A stretch of 64,000 nt of DNA from an uncultured Lachnospiraceae bacterium (GTDB lineage: Bacteria > Bacillota > Clostridia > Lachnospirales > Lachnospiraceae). A program made the translations under genes and the position numbers. Positions 7,010 through 15,482 of the stretch are shown here, piece by piece. The stretch is from NCBI GenBank assembly GCA_910585635.1, contig CAJUFE010000001.1:201292-265291 (forward strand). Direction: 5' to 3'. The notes below the pieces were generated by a model, which did not search any database, had not been told where the DNA came from, and saw nothing but the letters and a program-made list of their open reading frames with translations. Within the stretch, counting starts at the first letter, position 1; each line of letters begins with the position of its first letter.

Positions 7010-9376
7010 ATGAAGCATTTTACATATCAGGCTCCGGATTCGTATGAGGGAGCGGAGAAGATCTTACAGGACGCAAAGCCGGGGCAGGCGGCGGTGATGG
7101 CGGGGGGTACGGACCTTTTAGGCGTGCTCAAAGGGGAACTGCTGCCCAAGTATCCGGAGACCGTGGTGGCTCTGCGGGATATCCCGGGAACGGAATATAT
7201 CAAAGAAGAAGAGGGCATGGTCAAGATCGGCGCCATGACGAAGCTGGCGGCGATCGAGAAGGAGGAAAAGCTTAAAGGCTCCTTAAAGGCGGTGGCTGTG
7301 GCGGCGAACAGCGTGGCCAGCCCCCTGATCCGCAACCGGGCCACCATCGGCGGCAACCTATGCCAGGATGTGCGCTGCTGGTTCTACCGTTTCCCGGACC
7401 AGGCCGGCGGGACCTTGAACTGTATGCGCAAGGGCGGCGAGGAATGCTACGCGATCCGTGGCGATAACCGGTATCATTCCATCTTCGGCGGGATGAAGGC
7501 GGGGACCACCCCCTGCGCGGCCGAGTGTCCGGCCCACACAGATATCCCGGCCTATATGGAGCGCTACAGAGCCGGGGATATGGAGGGGGCCGCAAAGATC
7601 TTGATGCAGGCGAACCCGCTCCCCATGATGACCAGCCGTGTCTGCGCCCATACCTGCCAGACCAAGTGCAACCGCTGCTCTACCGACGAGCCGGTGGCGA
7701 TCCACAGCGTGGAGCGTGTGGTGGGCGACTATATCCTGGCCCACGCGGACCGGTTCTATCCGGCGCCCCAGAAGGAGACCGGGAAGAAGATCGCCCTGGT
7801 GGGCGCAGGTCCCGCAGGCCTTACAGCGGCCTACTATCTGCGGGCCGCAGGCCACAGCGTGACCGTGTATGAGGCCCTGGAGGAGGCCGGCGGCTGCCTG
7901 ATGTACGCGATCCCCAATTTCCGTCTGCCCAAGAGCTATGTGCGGGACCTGATCAAGGCCCTGGAAGGGATGGGGATCAGGTTCGTCTGCAACGCGAAGC
8001 TGGGTGAGGGCGTGAGCATCAAGGAGCTGACAGAGCAGAACGACAAGGTCTTTATCGCCACAGGGGCCTGGAAGCGTCCGGTGCTGGGCTTTGACGGGGA
8101 GGAATTTACCGAGTTCGGCCTCCAGTTTTTGGTGGACGTGAACAAGTGGGTCAACGCCAAGACCCGGGAGCATGTGCTGGTGGTAGGCGGCGGCAACGTG
8201 TCCATGGATGTGGCGATCACCGCCAAGCGTCTGGGGGCCAAGAGCGTCACCCTCTGTTGTCTGGAGCAGCGGGAGGAGATGCCGGCTTCCGCCGAGGAGA
8301 TCGCCCGGGCAGAGGAAGAAGGCGTGGAGATCAAAAACGGTTGGGGTCCTGTCCGTGCCTTATATGAGGGTGATAAGCTGAACGGCATGGTCTTAAAGGC
8401 CTGTACCGCCCTGCGGGATGAGATGGGCCGTTTTGCCCCAAGCTATGATGAAGAGACCACCATGACGATCCAAGCGGACAGCATCCTCTTAGCGACCGGC
8501 CAGCGGGTGGACTTGAGCTTTTTAGAAAATGAGCTGGAGCTGGCGGTGGAACGTGGGCTGATCAGCGTGGAGGCCGAGACCCAGAAGTCCAGCGACCCCA
8601 AGGTATACGCAGGCGGCGATGCGGTCACCGGACCTACTACCGTGATCATGGCGATCGCCTCCGGGCGGAGAGCGGCGGAGGCCATTGACCAGGAGATGGG
8701 CGTGGAGGCTCCGGATAAGATCGGCCAGACCGGGCTGCTGCACTTTGACCCGGATACGGCCCAGCTTAAGAAGGCCAACAACGGACACGATCTTTCGGCT
8801 GAGGAGAGGAACTTAGATAAGGAGGACAGCTATTCCCTGACCCGCGAGGAGGGCTTAGAGGAGGCGAAGCGGTGCATGAACTGCGGCTGCTACAGCGTCA
8901 ACGCCAGCGACTTATCCCCGGTGATGGTGATGCTGGACGCCCGCTTAAAGACCAGCAAGGGCCGCAGCCTGGAGGCCGCCCGGTTCTTCTGTACGGAGCT
9001 GAAGGCCTATGACAAGCTGGAGGCCGGGGAGCTGATCACGGAGATCCAGATCCCGGCATGGGAAGGCTATACCACCGGCTATGAGAAGTTCCGTCTGCGC
9101 CCCACGATCGATTTCGCCATGACCTCCCTGGCCTGGGGCTATAAGCTGGCCGACGGGAAGATCGAGGATATCCGCCTGGTGTTAGGGGCGGTGGCGCCGG
9201 TGCCGGTCCGTCTGGAGGCTGTGGAGGCATTAGTAAAAGGAAAAGCCCCGTCGGAGAGCCTGGCCGAGGAAGCGGCCCAGCTGGCCGTTAAGGGCGCGGA
9301 GTCTATGGGACAGAATGGCTATAAGATCGATGAGGTGAAGGCATTTGTCCGCAGGCTGATCCAGTCCATGATCTGA
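7010..9376 (+). CDS. FAD subunit of Mo-hydroxylase with inserted GltD-like NAD(P)H module
   Basis: A 788-residue fusion; ordinary FAD subunits have about 290-330 residues. Residues 1-118 are the FAD-binding half (AGGTDLL at 31-37, RNRATIGGNLC at 109-118). C118, C123, C138 and C146 resemble the extra [4Fe-4S] loop of the 4-hydroxybenzoyl-CoA reductase beta subunit. Residues about 165-628 are a complete GltD-like flavoprotein: cysteines 169, 173, 212, 216, 220 and 223 for Fe-S clusters, an FAD site with GAGPAG at 265-270, an NAD(P) site with VVGGGN at 391-396, and a tail CMNCGC at 622-627. From about 630 (NASDLSPVMVMLDARL) the FAD-subunit fold and its C-terminal CO dehydrogenase-type domain resume. 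The insert would let NAD(P)H feed or receive electrons directly, without ferredoxin. Direction of electron flow and substrate are inferred. Confidence 0.85.
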   Translation: MKHFTYQAPDSYEGAEKILQDAKPGQAAVMAGGTDLLGVLKGELLPKYPETVVALRDIPGTEYIKEEEGMVKIGAMTKLAAIEKEEKLKGSLKAVAVAANSVASPLIRNRATIGGNLCQDVRCWFYRFPDQAGGTLNCMRKGGEECYAIRGDNRYHSIFGGMKAGTTPCAAECPAHTDIPAYMERYRAGDMEGAAKILMQANPLPMMTSRVCAHTCQTKCNRCSTDEPVAIHSVERVVGDYILAHADRFYPAPQKETGKKIALVGAGPAGLTAAYYLRAAGHSVTVYEALEEAGGCLMYAIPNFRLPKSYVRDLIKALEGMGIRFVCNAKLGEGVSIKELTEQNDKVFIATGAWKRPVLGFDGEEFTEFGLQFLVDVNKWVNAKTREHVLVVGGGNVSMDVAITAKRLGAKSVTLCCLEQREEMPASAEEIARAEEEGVEIKNGWGPVRALYEGDKLNGMVLKACTALRDEMGRFAPSYDEETTMTIQADSILLATGQRVDLSFLENELELAVERGLISVEAETQKSSDPKVYAGGDAVTGPTTVIMAIASGRRAAEAIDQEMGVEAPDKIGQTGLLHFDPDTAQLKKANNGHDLSAEERNLDKEDSYSLTREEGLEEAKRCMNCGCYSVNASDLSPVMVMLDARLKTSKGRSLEAARFFCTELKAYDKLEAGELITEIQIPAWEGYTTGYEKFRLRPTIDFAMTSLAWGYKLADGKIEDIRLVLGAVAPVPVRLEAVEALVKGKAPSESLAEEAAQLAVKGAESMGQNGYKIDEVKAFVRRLIQSMI

Positions 9377-9514
9377 TCGGCCAGGTCCGGTCGATCCAGA
9401 CGATGACCTGACCGGCAGGGAACAGACGCCATGTATGCGATGTGTGTATGCGGATACATGGTGTTGGCCCCTGCTGCGATAGGAGAGGGTACACATGTAT
9501 CCCCGCGAGCGATG

Positions 9515-9620
9515 CGCCAGATGCCGGGCAGGCGTGACCGTTCAGACCGGTCTGCGCGGGGGCTGCCCATTGGGCATCCACTGTGCCGGCCGTTCTCGTG
9601 GCACGCACGGGCATCTGGCG
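9515..9620 (+). other. Inverted repeat in the leader of the CoA-transferase
   Basis: Inside the 284-base gap after the FAD subunit, CGCCAGATGCC (9515-9525) is matched by its exact reverse complement at 9610-9620, with more imperfect pairing inside the 84-base loop. It may form a structured leader RNA 40 bases before the start codon. No T-run follows, so it is not a simple terminator. The gap holds no convincing gene. Confidence 0.35.
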
Positions 9621-9660
9621 GATGCCGAGGGGCTCTTGGACGTATATAAGGAGGGAAATG

Positions 9661-11256
9661 ATGTTCACAAAGATCTGTACGGCTGCGGAAGCGGCTGCAC
9701 TTGTTAAGGACGGCGCGTTCCTAGTCTGTGCCGGTAACATGAACAACTGTCTGGCGGAGGAGATCTGCGCGGCGATAGAAGCCCGCTTCCAGGAGACCAG
9801 CCATCCGAAGGATATGACGATCATGTCGGCTTCCGGCGTGGGCGATATGGGACCGGTGGGCGGCGTGTTCCGGGGCTTTGAGCATTTTGCCCATGAGGGC
9901 ATGATCCGCCGGGTGATCGTGGGCCATAACGGCTCCAACCATTCGATCATGCAGATGCAGGCGGAGTTAAAGGTGGAGTCCTACAACTTCCCCCAGGGCG
10001 TGATCGAGCACATGTTCCGGACCCGGGCAAAGGGGCTGGATGTGGAGCTGTCCAAGGTGGGGATCGGCACCTTTGCGGATCCCCGGATCGAGGGCGGCAA
10101 GACCAATCCGGTGACCAAGGAGGACCTGGTGGAAGTGGTCCAGATCATGGGGGAGGAGTACCTGGCCTATAAGACCCCTAAGATCGACGTGGCACTGATC
10201 CGCGGCACCACCGCGGACGAGGACGGCAACCTGACCTGCGAGGATGAGGCGGTATTGACCAATATCCAGGCGATCGCCATGGCCACCAAGGCCTCCGGCG
10301 GCATCGTCCTCTGCCAGGTGAAGAATGTGGTGAAAAAAGGCGCGCTGGCGGCCAAGGAAGTGGTGATCCCCGGGGCCTTCATCGATAAGCTGGTCATCTG
10401 CACGGACTTAGAGAAAAACCACCGGATGACCATGGGCGAGTATTATAACCCGGCCTACACGGGAAAATATAAGTATCCCATCTCTGCGGCAGCGGCGCTG
10501 CCCTTAGGGGTGAAGAAGACCATCGCCCGCCGTGCCGCCCAGGAGTTAAAGCTCCATGTACCGGTGAACACTGGGTTAGGCTATCCGGAGGGGATCTCGG
10601 CTGTAGCCAATGAAGAGGGGATCGCGGAGGATCTGATCCTTACGGTGGAGACCGGCGCCTTCGGCGGCGTGCCGGCGGCCAGGACCTCCTTCGGGGCAAC
10701 GGCCAATGCCCTTGCTTTCGTGGACAGCCCCACGATCTTCGACCTGTATGACAGCGGCTATCTCTACGCCACCTTTGTGGGCCTGGCCGAGTGCGATCCG
10801 GAAGGGTCCGTCAATGTGTCCCGCTTCGTGGACCGGTCCGGCAGAGAGCGCAGGCCGGGGGCCGGCGGCTTCATCAACCTGACCCAGGGGGCAAAGAACG
10901 TGATCTTCTGCGGCACCATGACCTCCGGGGGCTATAAGGCGGAGATAAAAGACGGGAAGCTGGTGATCTTACAGGAGGGAGCGGAGAAGAAGTTCTTAAA
11001 GAAGATCAACCAGATCACCTTCTCCGGCCCCAGGGCCATGGCGATCCAGCAGAATGTGCTGTACATCACGGACCGCTGTGTGTTCCGCCTGACCAAGGAG
11101 GGGCTTAAGCTCATCGAGGTGGCCCCGGGGATCGATATCGAGACCCAGATCCTGCCCTACATGGAATTTAAGCCGATCATCGGGGACGATGTGAAGGAGA
11201 TGGATCCGAAGATCTTCAGGGAAGGGCTGATCGGGCTGAAGGAGACCGTGGAGTGA
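9661..11256 (+). CDS. Acyl-CoA:carboxylate CoA-transferase (YdiF/propionate CoA-transferase type)
   Basis: A 531-residue single-chain family I CoA-transferase, in which two Rossmann-like halves are fused. The acyl-CoA glutamyl nucleophile is E330 in ILTVETGAFGG, matching the LTVE-x-GxxGG motif of propionate CoA-transferase and YdiF. The start is ATG 9661, six bases behind AAGGAGG; the adjacent ATG 9658 is too close. The enzyme moves CoA from an abundant acyl-CoA to a free carboxylate, so it would activate the imported acid for the Mo-hydroxylase encoded upstream, or release CoA from the product. It follows the hydroxylase genes on the same strand and probably belongs to the same transcript. 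Confidence 0.88.
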   Translation: MFTKICTAAEAAALVKDGAFLVCAGNMNNCLAEEICAAIEARFQETSHPKDMTIMSASGVGDMGPVGGVFRGFEHFAHEGMIRRVIVGHNGSNHSIMQMQAELKVESYNFPQGVIEHMFRTRAKGLDVELSKVGIGTFADPRIEGGKTNPVTKEDLVEVVQIMGEEYLAYKTPKIDVALIRGTTADEDGNLTCEDEAVLTNIQAIAMATKASGGIVLCQVKNVVKKGALAAKEVVIPGAFIDKLVICTDLEKNHRMTMGEYYNPAYTGKYKYPISAAAALPLGVKKTIARRAAQELKLHVPVNTGLGYPEGISAVANEEGIAEDLILTVETGAFGGVPAARTSFGATANALAFVDSPTIFDLYDSGYLYATFVGLAECDPEGSVNVSRFVDRSGRERRPGAGGFINLTQGAKNVIFCGTMTSGGYKAEIKDGKLVILQEGAEKKFLKKINQITFSGPRAMAIQQNVLYITDRCVFRLTKEGLKLIEVAPGIDIETQILPYMEFKPIIGDDVKEMDPKIFREGLIGLKETVE

Positions 11257-11257
11257 A

Positions 11258-11359
11258 GGAGGCCATGACGGCGGAGCGTGTGGACTGAAGGCGAGCGTGA
11301 CGGCTGGAGGAGGCCATGGCGGCGGAGCGCGTGGGCTGAAGGCGAGCGTGATGGCCAGA
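11258..11359. repeat. 51-bp tandem duplication, two copies
   Basis: Copies at 11258-11308 and 11309-11359 share GGAGGCCATG.CGGCGGAGCG and GAAGGCGAGCGTGA blocks. They follow directly after the CoA-transferase stop, in a 357-base gap that holds no other recognisable feature. Confidence 0.75.
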
Positions 11360-11613
11360 GGCTGCGCGTGTAAGGGCAGGGACAAGAGGCTGGCGGCAGT
11401 GAGACTTTAGGACCATGCCCTTGCAGATCGTGTGCCATCGAAGGATCTTGCGCCGTATCGCTGGATGTGGCTGCCTGGCTCCGGCGGGGAAGGATGCGCG
11501 CGGAAAGGGACGCTGAGAAGGACGATAGAAAAAGAAATAGAAAAGAAGACCCCTGCGAAAGAAATGCCAGAGAAAGCACCCGGAAGAGCAAAAGCCCGGG
11601 ATCGGTGGAGCAT

Positions 11614-13401
11614 ATGGAGAGAAAATGGTCAGAGCATCTGTTAGAGCATAAAAGGATTTTTCAGGAAAATACGATCGTGGGGCTGTTCCGCCTTGCAACA
11701 GAGCAGGCTCCGGGGAAGGCCGCTCTGGTGACCGGGCAGGTCCGCCTCACCTACAGGGAACTGGAGGAGCTGAGCGACCGGATCGCCCGGGGACTGCTGG
11801 CGGAAGGTGTGCAGGAGGGCGAGATCGTGGCCGTACGGACAGGGCGTACTGCCTGGTCCGTGGCTGCTTTCTTAGGGGTCTGGAAGGCCGGCTGTGCCTA
11901 TGTTTTTTTGGACTCGGACCAGCCGGCCTACTACAATTCCTTATGTATGCAGGAATGCGGCGTGCGCCATGAGGTGACCCAGGCCTTTGTGGAACGGGTG
12001 CTGGCGGGGCGGAGGGAAGAGTGCTCTGCGGGAGAGGATCCTGCGAAAGTATGTCCTGCAGGTGGAGAGCAGGGACCTCTTTCTGGATGTCCAGGGAGCA
12101 GAGGACAGAAGCCCCAGGCAGGATGTCCGGGGAGAGGAGGACAGAAGCCCCAGGCAGGATGCTCAGAGAGCGGAGGACAAAAGCCCCAGGCAGGATGTCC
12201 AGGGAGAGGAGGACAGAAGCCCCAGGCAGGATGCTCAGAGAGCGGAGGACAGAAGCTCCAGGCAGGATGCCCGGTGGAAGGGCAGCCGGCGAGGCTGGAC
12301 AGAGGCCGCTTTGCGGAGCGGGGCGGAAGGGACCGTCTGGCGGTGGTGGTGTATACCAGCGGCTCCACGGGAAAGCCCAAAGGCGTTCTGATCACCCAGC
12401 AGAACCTGGCGGCCACGGTCTCGAATTTTGGGGAGATCGGGTTTTCCAGCGACGACCATTACGGCTGCTTCGCCAGCCTGATGTTCATCGCCTCTGTGTA
12501 CGACATCGCCCTGTCCCTGTCGATCGGGGCCACCTTGTACCTGATCCCGAAGGCGATCCGAAGGAATATCCGGGAGGTGGCAAAGTACTATGTGGAAAAG
12601 CAGATCACGGCCACCTTCCTGCCGCCTCATATGGCGATGAAATACATGGAGCTGGACGAGGAGAGCCCCCTGCGCCTGCTCTTATCCGGCAGCGAGCCGG
12701 TGCGGAATCTAAAGAGGCGGCCTTATAAGATCCTCAATGTCTATGCCAGCAGTGAGGCCAGCGCCCTGATCAGCTACTACCAGGTGGAGGACAGCCGGAA
12801 GGCTTATCCGATCGGACGGGTGGTGGCGGCTCTGCGGTACTACATCGTGGATGAGGAGGGAACGCCTGTCCGGCCGGGGGAGGAAGGGGAATTGTGGATC
12901 TCCGGCCCCCAGGTCAGCATAGGCTACTGCCAGATGCCCCAGCTGACGGCAGAGCATTTCTGTCCCAACCCATTTTGCGGGGGAGCGCCTTATGAGCGGG
13001 TGTTCAAGACCGGGGATATGGTCTCGGAAGAGAAAAAAGATGAACTGGTCTACCATGGCCGGAAGGACAACATGGTCAAGATCCGGGGTTTTCGGGTGGA
13101 GCTGACAGGGGTGGAAAGGCATATGCTGGAATACCCGGGCATCAAGGAGGCCTGCTGCAGGGCCTACACCGACAGCGGCGGGACCAACCTGCTCTTCGGC
13201 TACTATATCTCCGGGGAGCCGGTGGACCATGAGGACTTTAGAGCCTTTCTGGGGAAGATGCTGCCTTACTATATGATCCCTTTGGGGCTGGTGCGCTGCG
13301 AGGAGTTCCCCCGGACCCTGTCCGGGAAGGTGGACCGGAAAGCTTTTTTGCCGCCGGAGGGACTGGATGATTGGAGGCAGCTGGCGGAGCGCTATCGGTG
13401 A
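11614..13401 (+). CDS. Stand-alone AMP-binding (adenylation) enzyme with repeat insert
   Basis: A 595-residue member of the acyl/amino-acid adenylating superfamily. Core motifs occur in order: TSGSTGKPKG (A3), YASSEAS (A5), GELWISGPQVSIGY and VFKTGD (A7), GRKDNMVKIRGFRVE (A8) and LSGKVDRKAF with the C-terminal lysine (A10). The family makes an acyl- or aminoacyl-AMP and passes it to CoA or a carrier protein. No carrier protein is encoded nearby, so a CoA ligase-like role with the neighbouring CoA enzymes is possible. The start is ATG 11614 behind GGTGGAG. Between motifs A2 and A3 lies a foreign-looking stretch of about 100 residues, including five 12-residue repeats (GCPGRGGQKPQA/GCSESGGQKPQA) that the family lacks. 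Substrate unknown. Confidence 0.82.
   Translation: MERKWSEHLLEHKRIFQENTIVGLFRLATEQAPGKAALVTGQVRLTYRELEELSDRIARGLLAEGVQEGEIVAVRTGRTAWSVAAFLGVWKAGCAYVFLDSDQPAYYNSLCMQECGVRHEVTQAFVERVLAGRREECSAGEDPAKVCPAGGEQGPLSGCPGSRGQKPQAGCPGRGGQKPQAGCSESGGQKPQAGCPGRGGQKPQAGCSESGGQKLQAGCPVEGQPARLDRGRFAERGGRDRLAVVVYTSGSTGKPKGVLITQQNLAATVSNFGEIGFSSDDHYGCFASLMFIASVYDIALSLSIGATLYLIPKAIRRNIREVAKYYVEKQITATFLPPHMAMKYMELDEESPLRLLLSGSEPVRNLKRRPYKILNVYASSEASALISYYQVEDSRKAYPIGRVVAALRYYIVDEEGTPVRPGEEGELWISGPQVSIGYCQMPQLTAEHFCPNPFCGGAPYERVFKTGDMVSEEKKDELVYHGRKDNMVKIRGFRVELTGVERHMLEYPGIKEACCRAYTDSGGTNLLFGYYISGEPVDHEDFRAFLGKMLPYYMIPLGLVRCEEFPRTLSGKVDRKAFLPPEGLDDWRQLAERYR
12085..12264. repeat. In-frame 36-bp minisatellite, five units
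   Basis: Units at 12085, 12121, 12157, 12193 and 12229 each end in GAAGCCCCAGGCA or a one-base variant. Units 2 and 4, and units 3 and 5, are almost identical pairs, which implies duplication of a 72-bp block. Because 36 is a multiple of three the gene frame is kept, and copy changes would only lengthen the protein loop. Confidence 0.9.
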
Positions 13402-13488
13402 CGGGGAGGGGGCAGGCGTTACAGGGCAGCATCCGTGGCGGTACAGAAGATCGACGGCACAGAGGTCAATCAGAGAGGAAGGGGAGAT

Positions 13489-14319
13489 ATGGCTGGGTTT
13501 AACGATGAGGATCCGAGGAATGTCCGGGGAGATAGGCTGGAGACACCGGAGGAGCAGCTTTTCCGTATCGTCTTAGACTGCCTTGCCTATGAAGGCTATG
13601 GGTGTATGACCCTTAAGGCTATAGACGAAAGGTGCCAAAGTGAGGAGCTTAAGGAGATCCTGTCCGGCTATGGGACGAAGGAGGATCTGTGCGCTGCGGC
13701 CCTGGAGGATGGGGCGGAACGGGTGGCCCTGGTCTATGGGAAGATCACGGCAGAGGCCAGAGCCTATCTGGAGGCAGCAGGCGCAGGTACGCCCAGTACC
13801 CGCAAGAAAGGGGAAGAAGGAGCAGACGCGTCGGACAGTGCCAGATCAGTGGGAGACGCGGAGCGCCAGCCGGTGGTATATGGGGAACGTCAGTCGGTGG
13901 GGCTTTGCTGGGAGCCGGAGGACGAGGGCTTTAAACAGCTGGAACGTCTCCTCTACCGCCATATCTACCAGTGCTTTCATCCGAAGAACCGGATCTATGT
14001 CCTGGCGGCGGCCCAGGAGAGCCAGCTGCCGCCAGGTCTGGGGCAGATCCTGCCAGACGCCCTGTGGCAATGCTTCGGCAGTGTGCTGGCGCGGCTGATC
14101 TATCAGGTCAGCCAGGTGAAGAACGCCCAGGTGGCGGCCATGTGCGCCTGCGCGGTCTGTGGCAGCATCAACCTCTTTGTCCAGCAGCCTAAGTACTGCA
14201 AAAATGTGTTCCGGGGGCAGACGGGCAGGGAGCCGGACTATGGGGTCATAGAGGACCTTTTGAACAATCATTTCCTCCGCGCTATCGCGGCGGATACGGC
14301 GATCAACAAGGCATTTTAG
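13489..14319 (+). CDS. Divergent TetR-like regulator
   Basis: 276 residues. The N-terminal part (EEQLFRIVLDCLAYEGYGCMTLKAIDERC, then ILSGYGTKEDLCAAALEDG) follows the TetR pattern of a DNA-binding helix bundle with the recognition element blurred. The rest is helical, with a cysteine-rich stretch AAMCACAVCGSINLFVQQP that resembles the C-terminal dimer helices. The start ATG 13489 follows GAGGAAGGGGAG; the in-frame ATG 13435 lacks a good site. Residues about 100-145 (STRKKGEEGADASDSARSVG and following) form a polar linker with no family counterpart. It follows the adenylation gene closely and may control it. Regulatory role is inferred. Confidence 0.6.
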   Translation: MAGFNDEDPRNVRGDRLETPEEQLFRIVLDCLAYEGYGCMTLKAIDERCQSEELKEILSGYGTKEDLCAAALEDGAERVALVYGKITAEARAYLEAAGAGTPSTRKKGEEGADASDSARSVGDAERQPVVYGERQSVGLCWEPEDEGFKQLERLLYRHIYQCFHPKNRIYVLAAAQESQLPPGLGQILPDALWQCFGSVLARLIYQVSQVKNAQVAAMCACAVCGSINLFVQQPKYCKNVFRGQTGREPDYGVIEDLLNNHFLRAIAADTAINKAF

Positions 14320-14358
14320 GTGTTTTTACAGAAGGAGCGAGCGGGAGGAGCAAGGGAG

Positions 14359-14562
14359 ATGGAGTGGAGTAGAGAGGATGTGGGACGACTGCAGAAGGAG
14401 GCCTGGCAGGAGGGCTATGACGCGGCTATGCAAAAGCTGCGGATCGCCATCAAGCTGCGGGATATGGGGATCGCCGACTGCGAGATCGTGAAACGGACCG
14501 ATCTGCCGCCGGCCATCGTCCATGGACTTTTGGGGGAGCATGGACATGGTCATGGCGGATGA
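14359..14562 (+). CDS. Small helical protein, Rpn-tail-like
   Basis: About 67 residues from ATG 14359, behind GGAGG; an in-frame GTG 14320 would add 13. The sequence (REDVGRLQKEAWQEGYDAAM then IAIKLRDMGIADCEIVKRTDLPP) resembles the helical C-terminal tail of Rpn/PD-(D/E)XK transposase-like nucleases, where an acidic coiled stretch is followed by a short helix-turn-helix-like unit. It may be a stand-alone relic or a small regulator. It follows the TetR-like gene by 39 bases. Low certainty. Confidence 0.4.
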   Translation: MEWSREDVGRLQKEAWQEGYDAAMQKLRIAIKLRDMGIADCEIVKRTDLPPAIVHGLLGEHGHGHGG

Positions 14563-14713
14563 AAGGGCCGCTATGGCGATCCATGTGGTGGCCGCGGCAT
14601 CCGGTCCATCACCGCATGCGATCGAAAATGGCCGGATGCGTTGGCAGCCAGAGCCTGGTATGCATCGGAACGGCTGCCCTGGATCGCGTTGCCGCGGATC
14701 TTGCAGGGTAAGA

Positions 14714-15148
14714 TCACTGGGCAGAAGCGCCCCCGGTCGCCTTCCAGGCCTGCAGGTCTGCTTTTTTGTAGTCTGCATAGCTTGCGAGGGCATTTTTTAA
14801 CCCCATGGTGGCCAGGACCGAAAAGTAGAAGACCTGGTCGTCTAAGGTGCCGTCGTCAGAGAGCTTTTCCGAGATCTCTCCAGGACCCAAAAGCTCCGCG
14901 GCCATGATGGCCTGGTCCTTTGCCAGCTCACAGATGCAGGCGGCGCAGGCTTTTAAAGCCTCCGGGCAGCCCTCGGAGGCGGTGTAGCCGATCTGGGTGA
15001 TGATGTCACGGTGGGTGGTAAAGGCGATGGAGAACAGGGTCTGTCCATCTTCGCCGATGACCTGGCCCAGAGCCTGCAGAGGAGAGGGCGTGGCGCAGTA
15101 TCCTGCGGAAGTGGCATAATGTTGCAGCTTAGAAGGGTCGGCAGACAT
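14714..15148 (-). CDS. NifU/IscU-like Fe-S scaffold family protein
   Basis: 144 residues, convergent with the preceding genes. The pattern GYTASEGCPEALKACAACICELAKDQAIMAAELLG follows the IscU/NifU N-terminal layout, in which a conserved cysteine precedes a helix, but the canonical CGD motif is not seen. A role in assembling the many iron-sulfur clusters of the neighbouring Mo-hydroxylase is attractive but inferred. The start is ATG at 15148 with AAAGGAG upstream on this strand. The 150 bases between this gene and the small gene ending at 14562 hold nothing recognisable. Confidence 0.5.
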   Translation of the reverse strand: MSADPSKLQHYATSAGYCATPSPLQALGQVIGEDGQTLFSIAFTTHRDIITQIGYTASEGCPEALKACAACICELAKDQAIMAAELLGPGEISEKLSDDGTLDDQVFYFSVLATMGLKNALASYADYKKADLQAWKATGGASAQ

Positions 15149-15283
15149 AGGGGTACTCCTTTCGTGTGTCGTGTGGTGTAGATGTAGATGTTGTTGATAT
15201 GATGGCTTCGGATCCAGTGGGTCCGGATAGGTCGCATGACCTGATCGATAGAGTCATTATAGCGGACGGGGGAGGGGATGTCA

Positions 15284-15399
15284 ATAAAAAGTGAGGGGGG
15301 CCGCTGGCGTGGTATAAAAAGTGAGGGGCGGCTGGCGCGGTATAAAAAGCGAGAGGGCCGCTGGCGTGGTATAAAAAGCGAGAGGGCCGCTGGCGCGAG
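15284..15399. repeat. Four tandem units of 28-30 bp
   Basis: Units start with ATAAAAAG at 15284, 15314, 15342 and 15371 and continue GYGAGRGGGCCGCTGGCGYGG. They fill the gap between the divergent NifU-like and thioesterase genes. There are no unique spacers, so it is not a CRISPR array. Each unit carries an ATAAAAA stretch that could act as a weak -10 element. Confidence 0.8.
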
Positions 15400-15482
15400 A
15401 GTGGGCAGTAACAAAATATAATATGAAAAGTGGCCGCAGCATAACAGTGGAAAAGAGGACGGGCGAGGAGGATCGTTGAGAT

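Noticed and set aside
9495..9707. Short open frame in the leader of the CoA-transferase
   Set aside because: It overlaps the real start, has no family signature and lies in the inverted-repeat region.
12085..12264. Possible CRISPR-like or mobile repeat in the adenylation gene
   Set aside because: It is a contiguous in-frame 36-bp minisatellite within a complete coding sequence.
15284..15399. Possible CRISPR array (units of 28-30 bp)
   Set aside because: The units are directly adjacent with no unique spacers and there are no cas genes; it is a simple tandem repeat.
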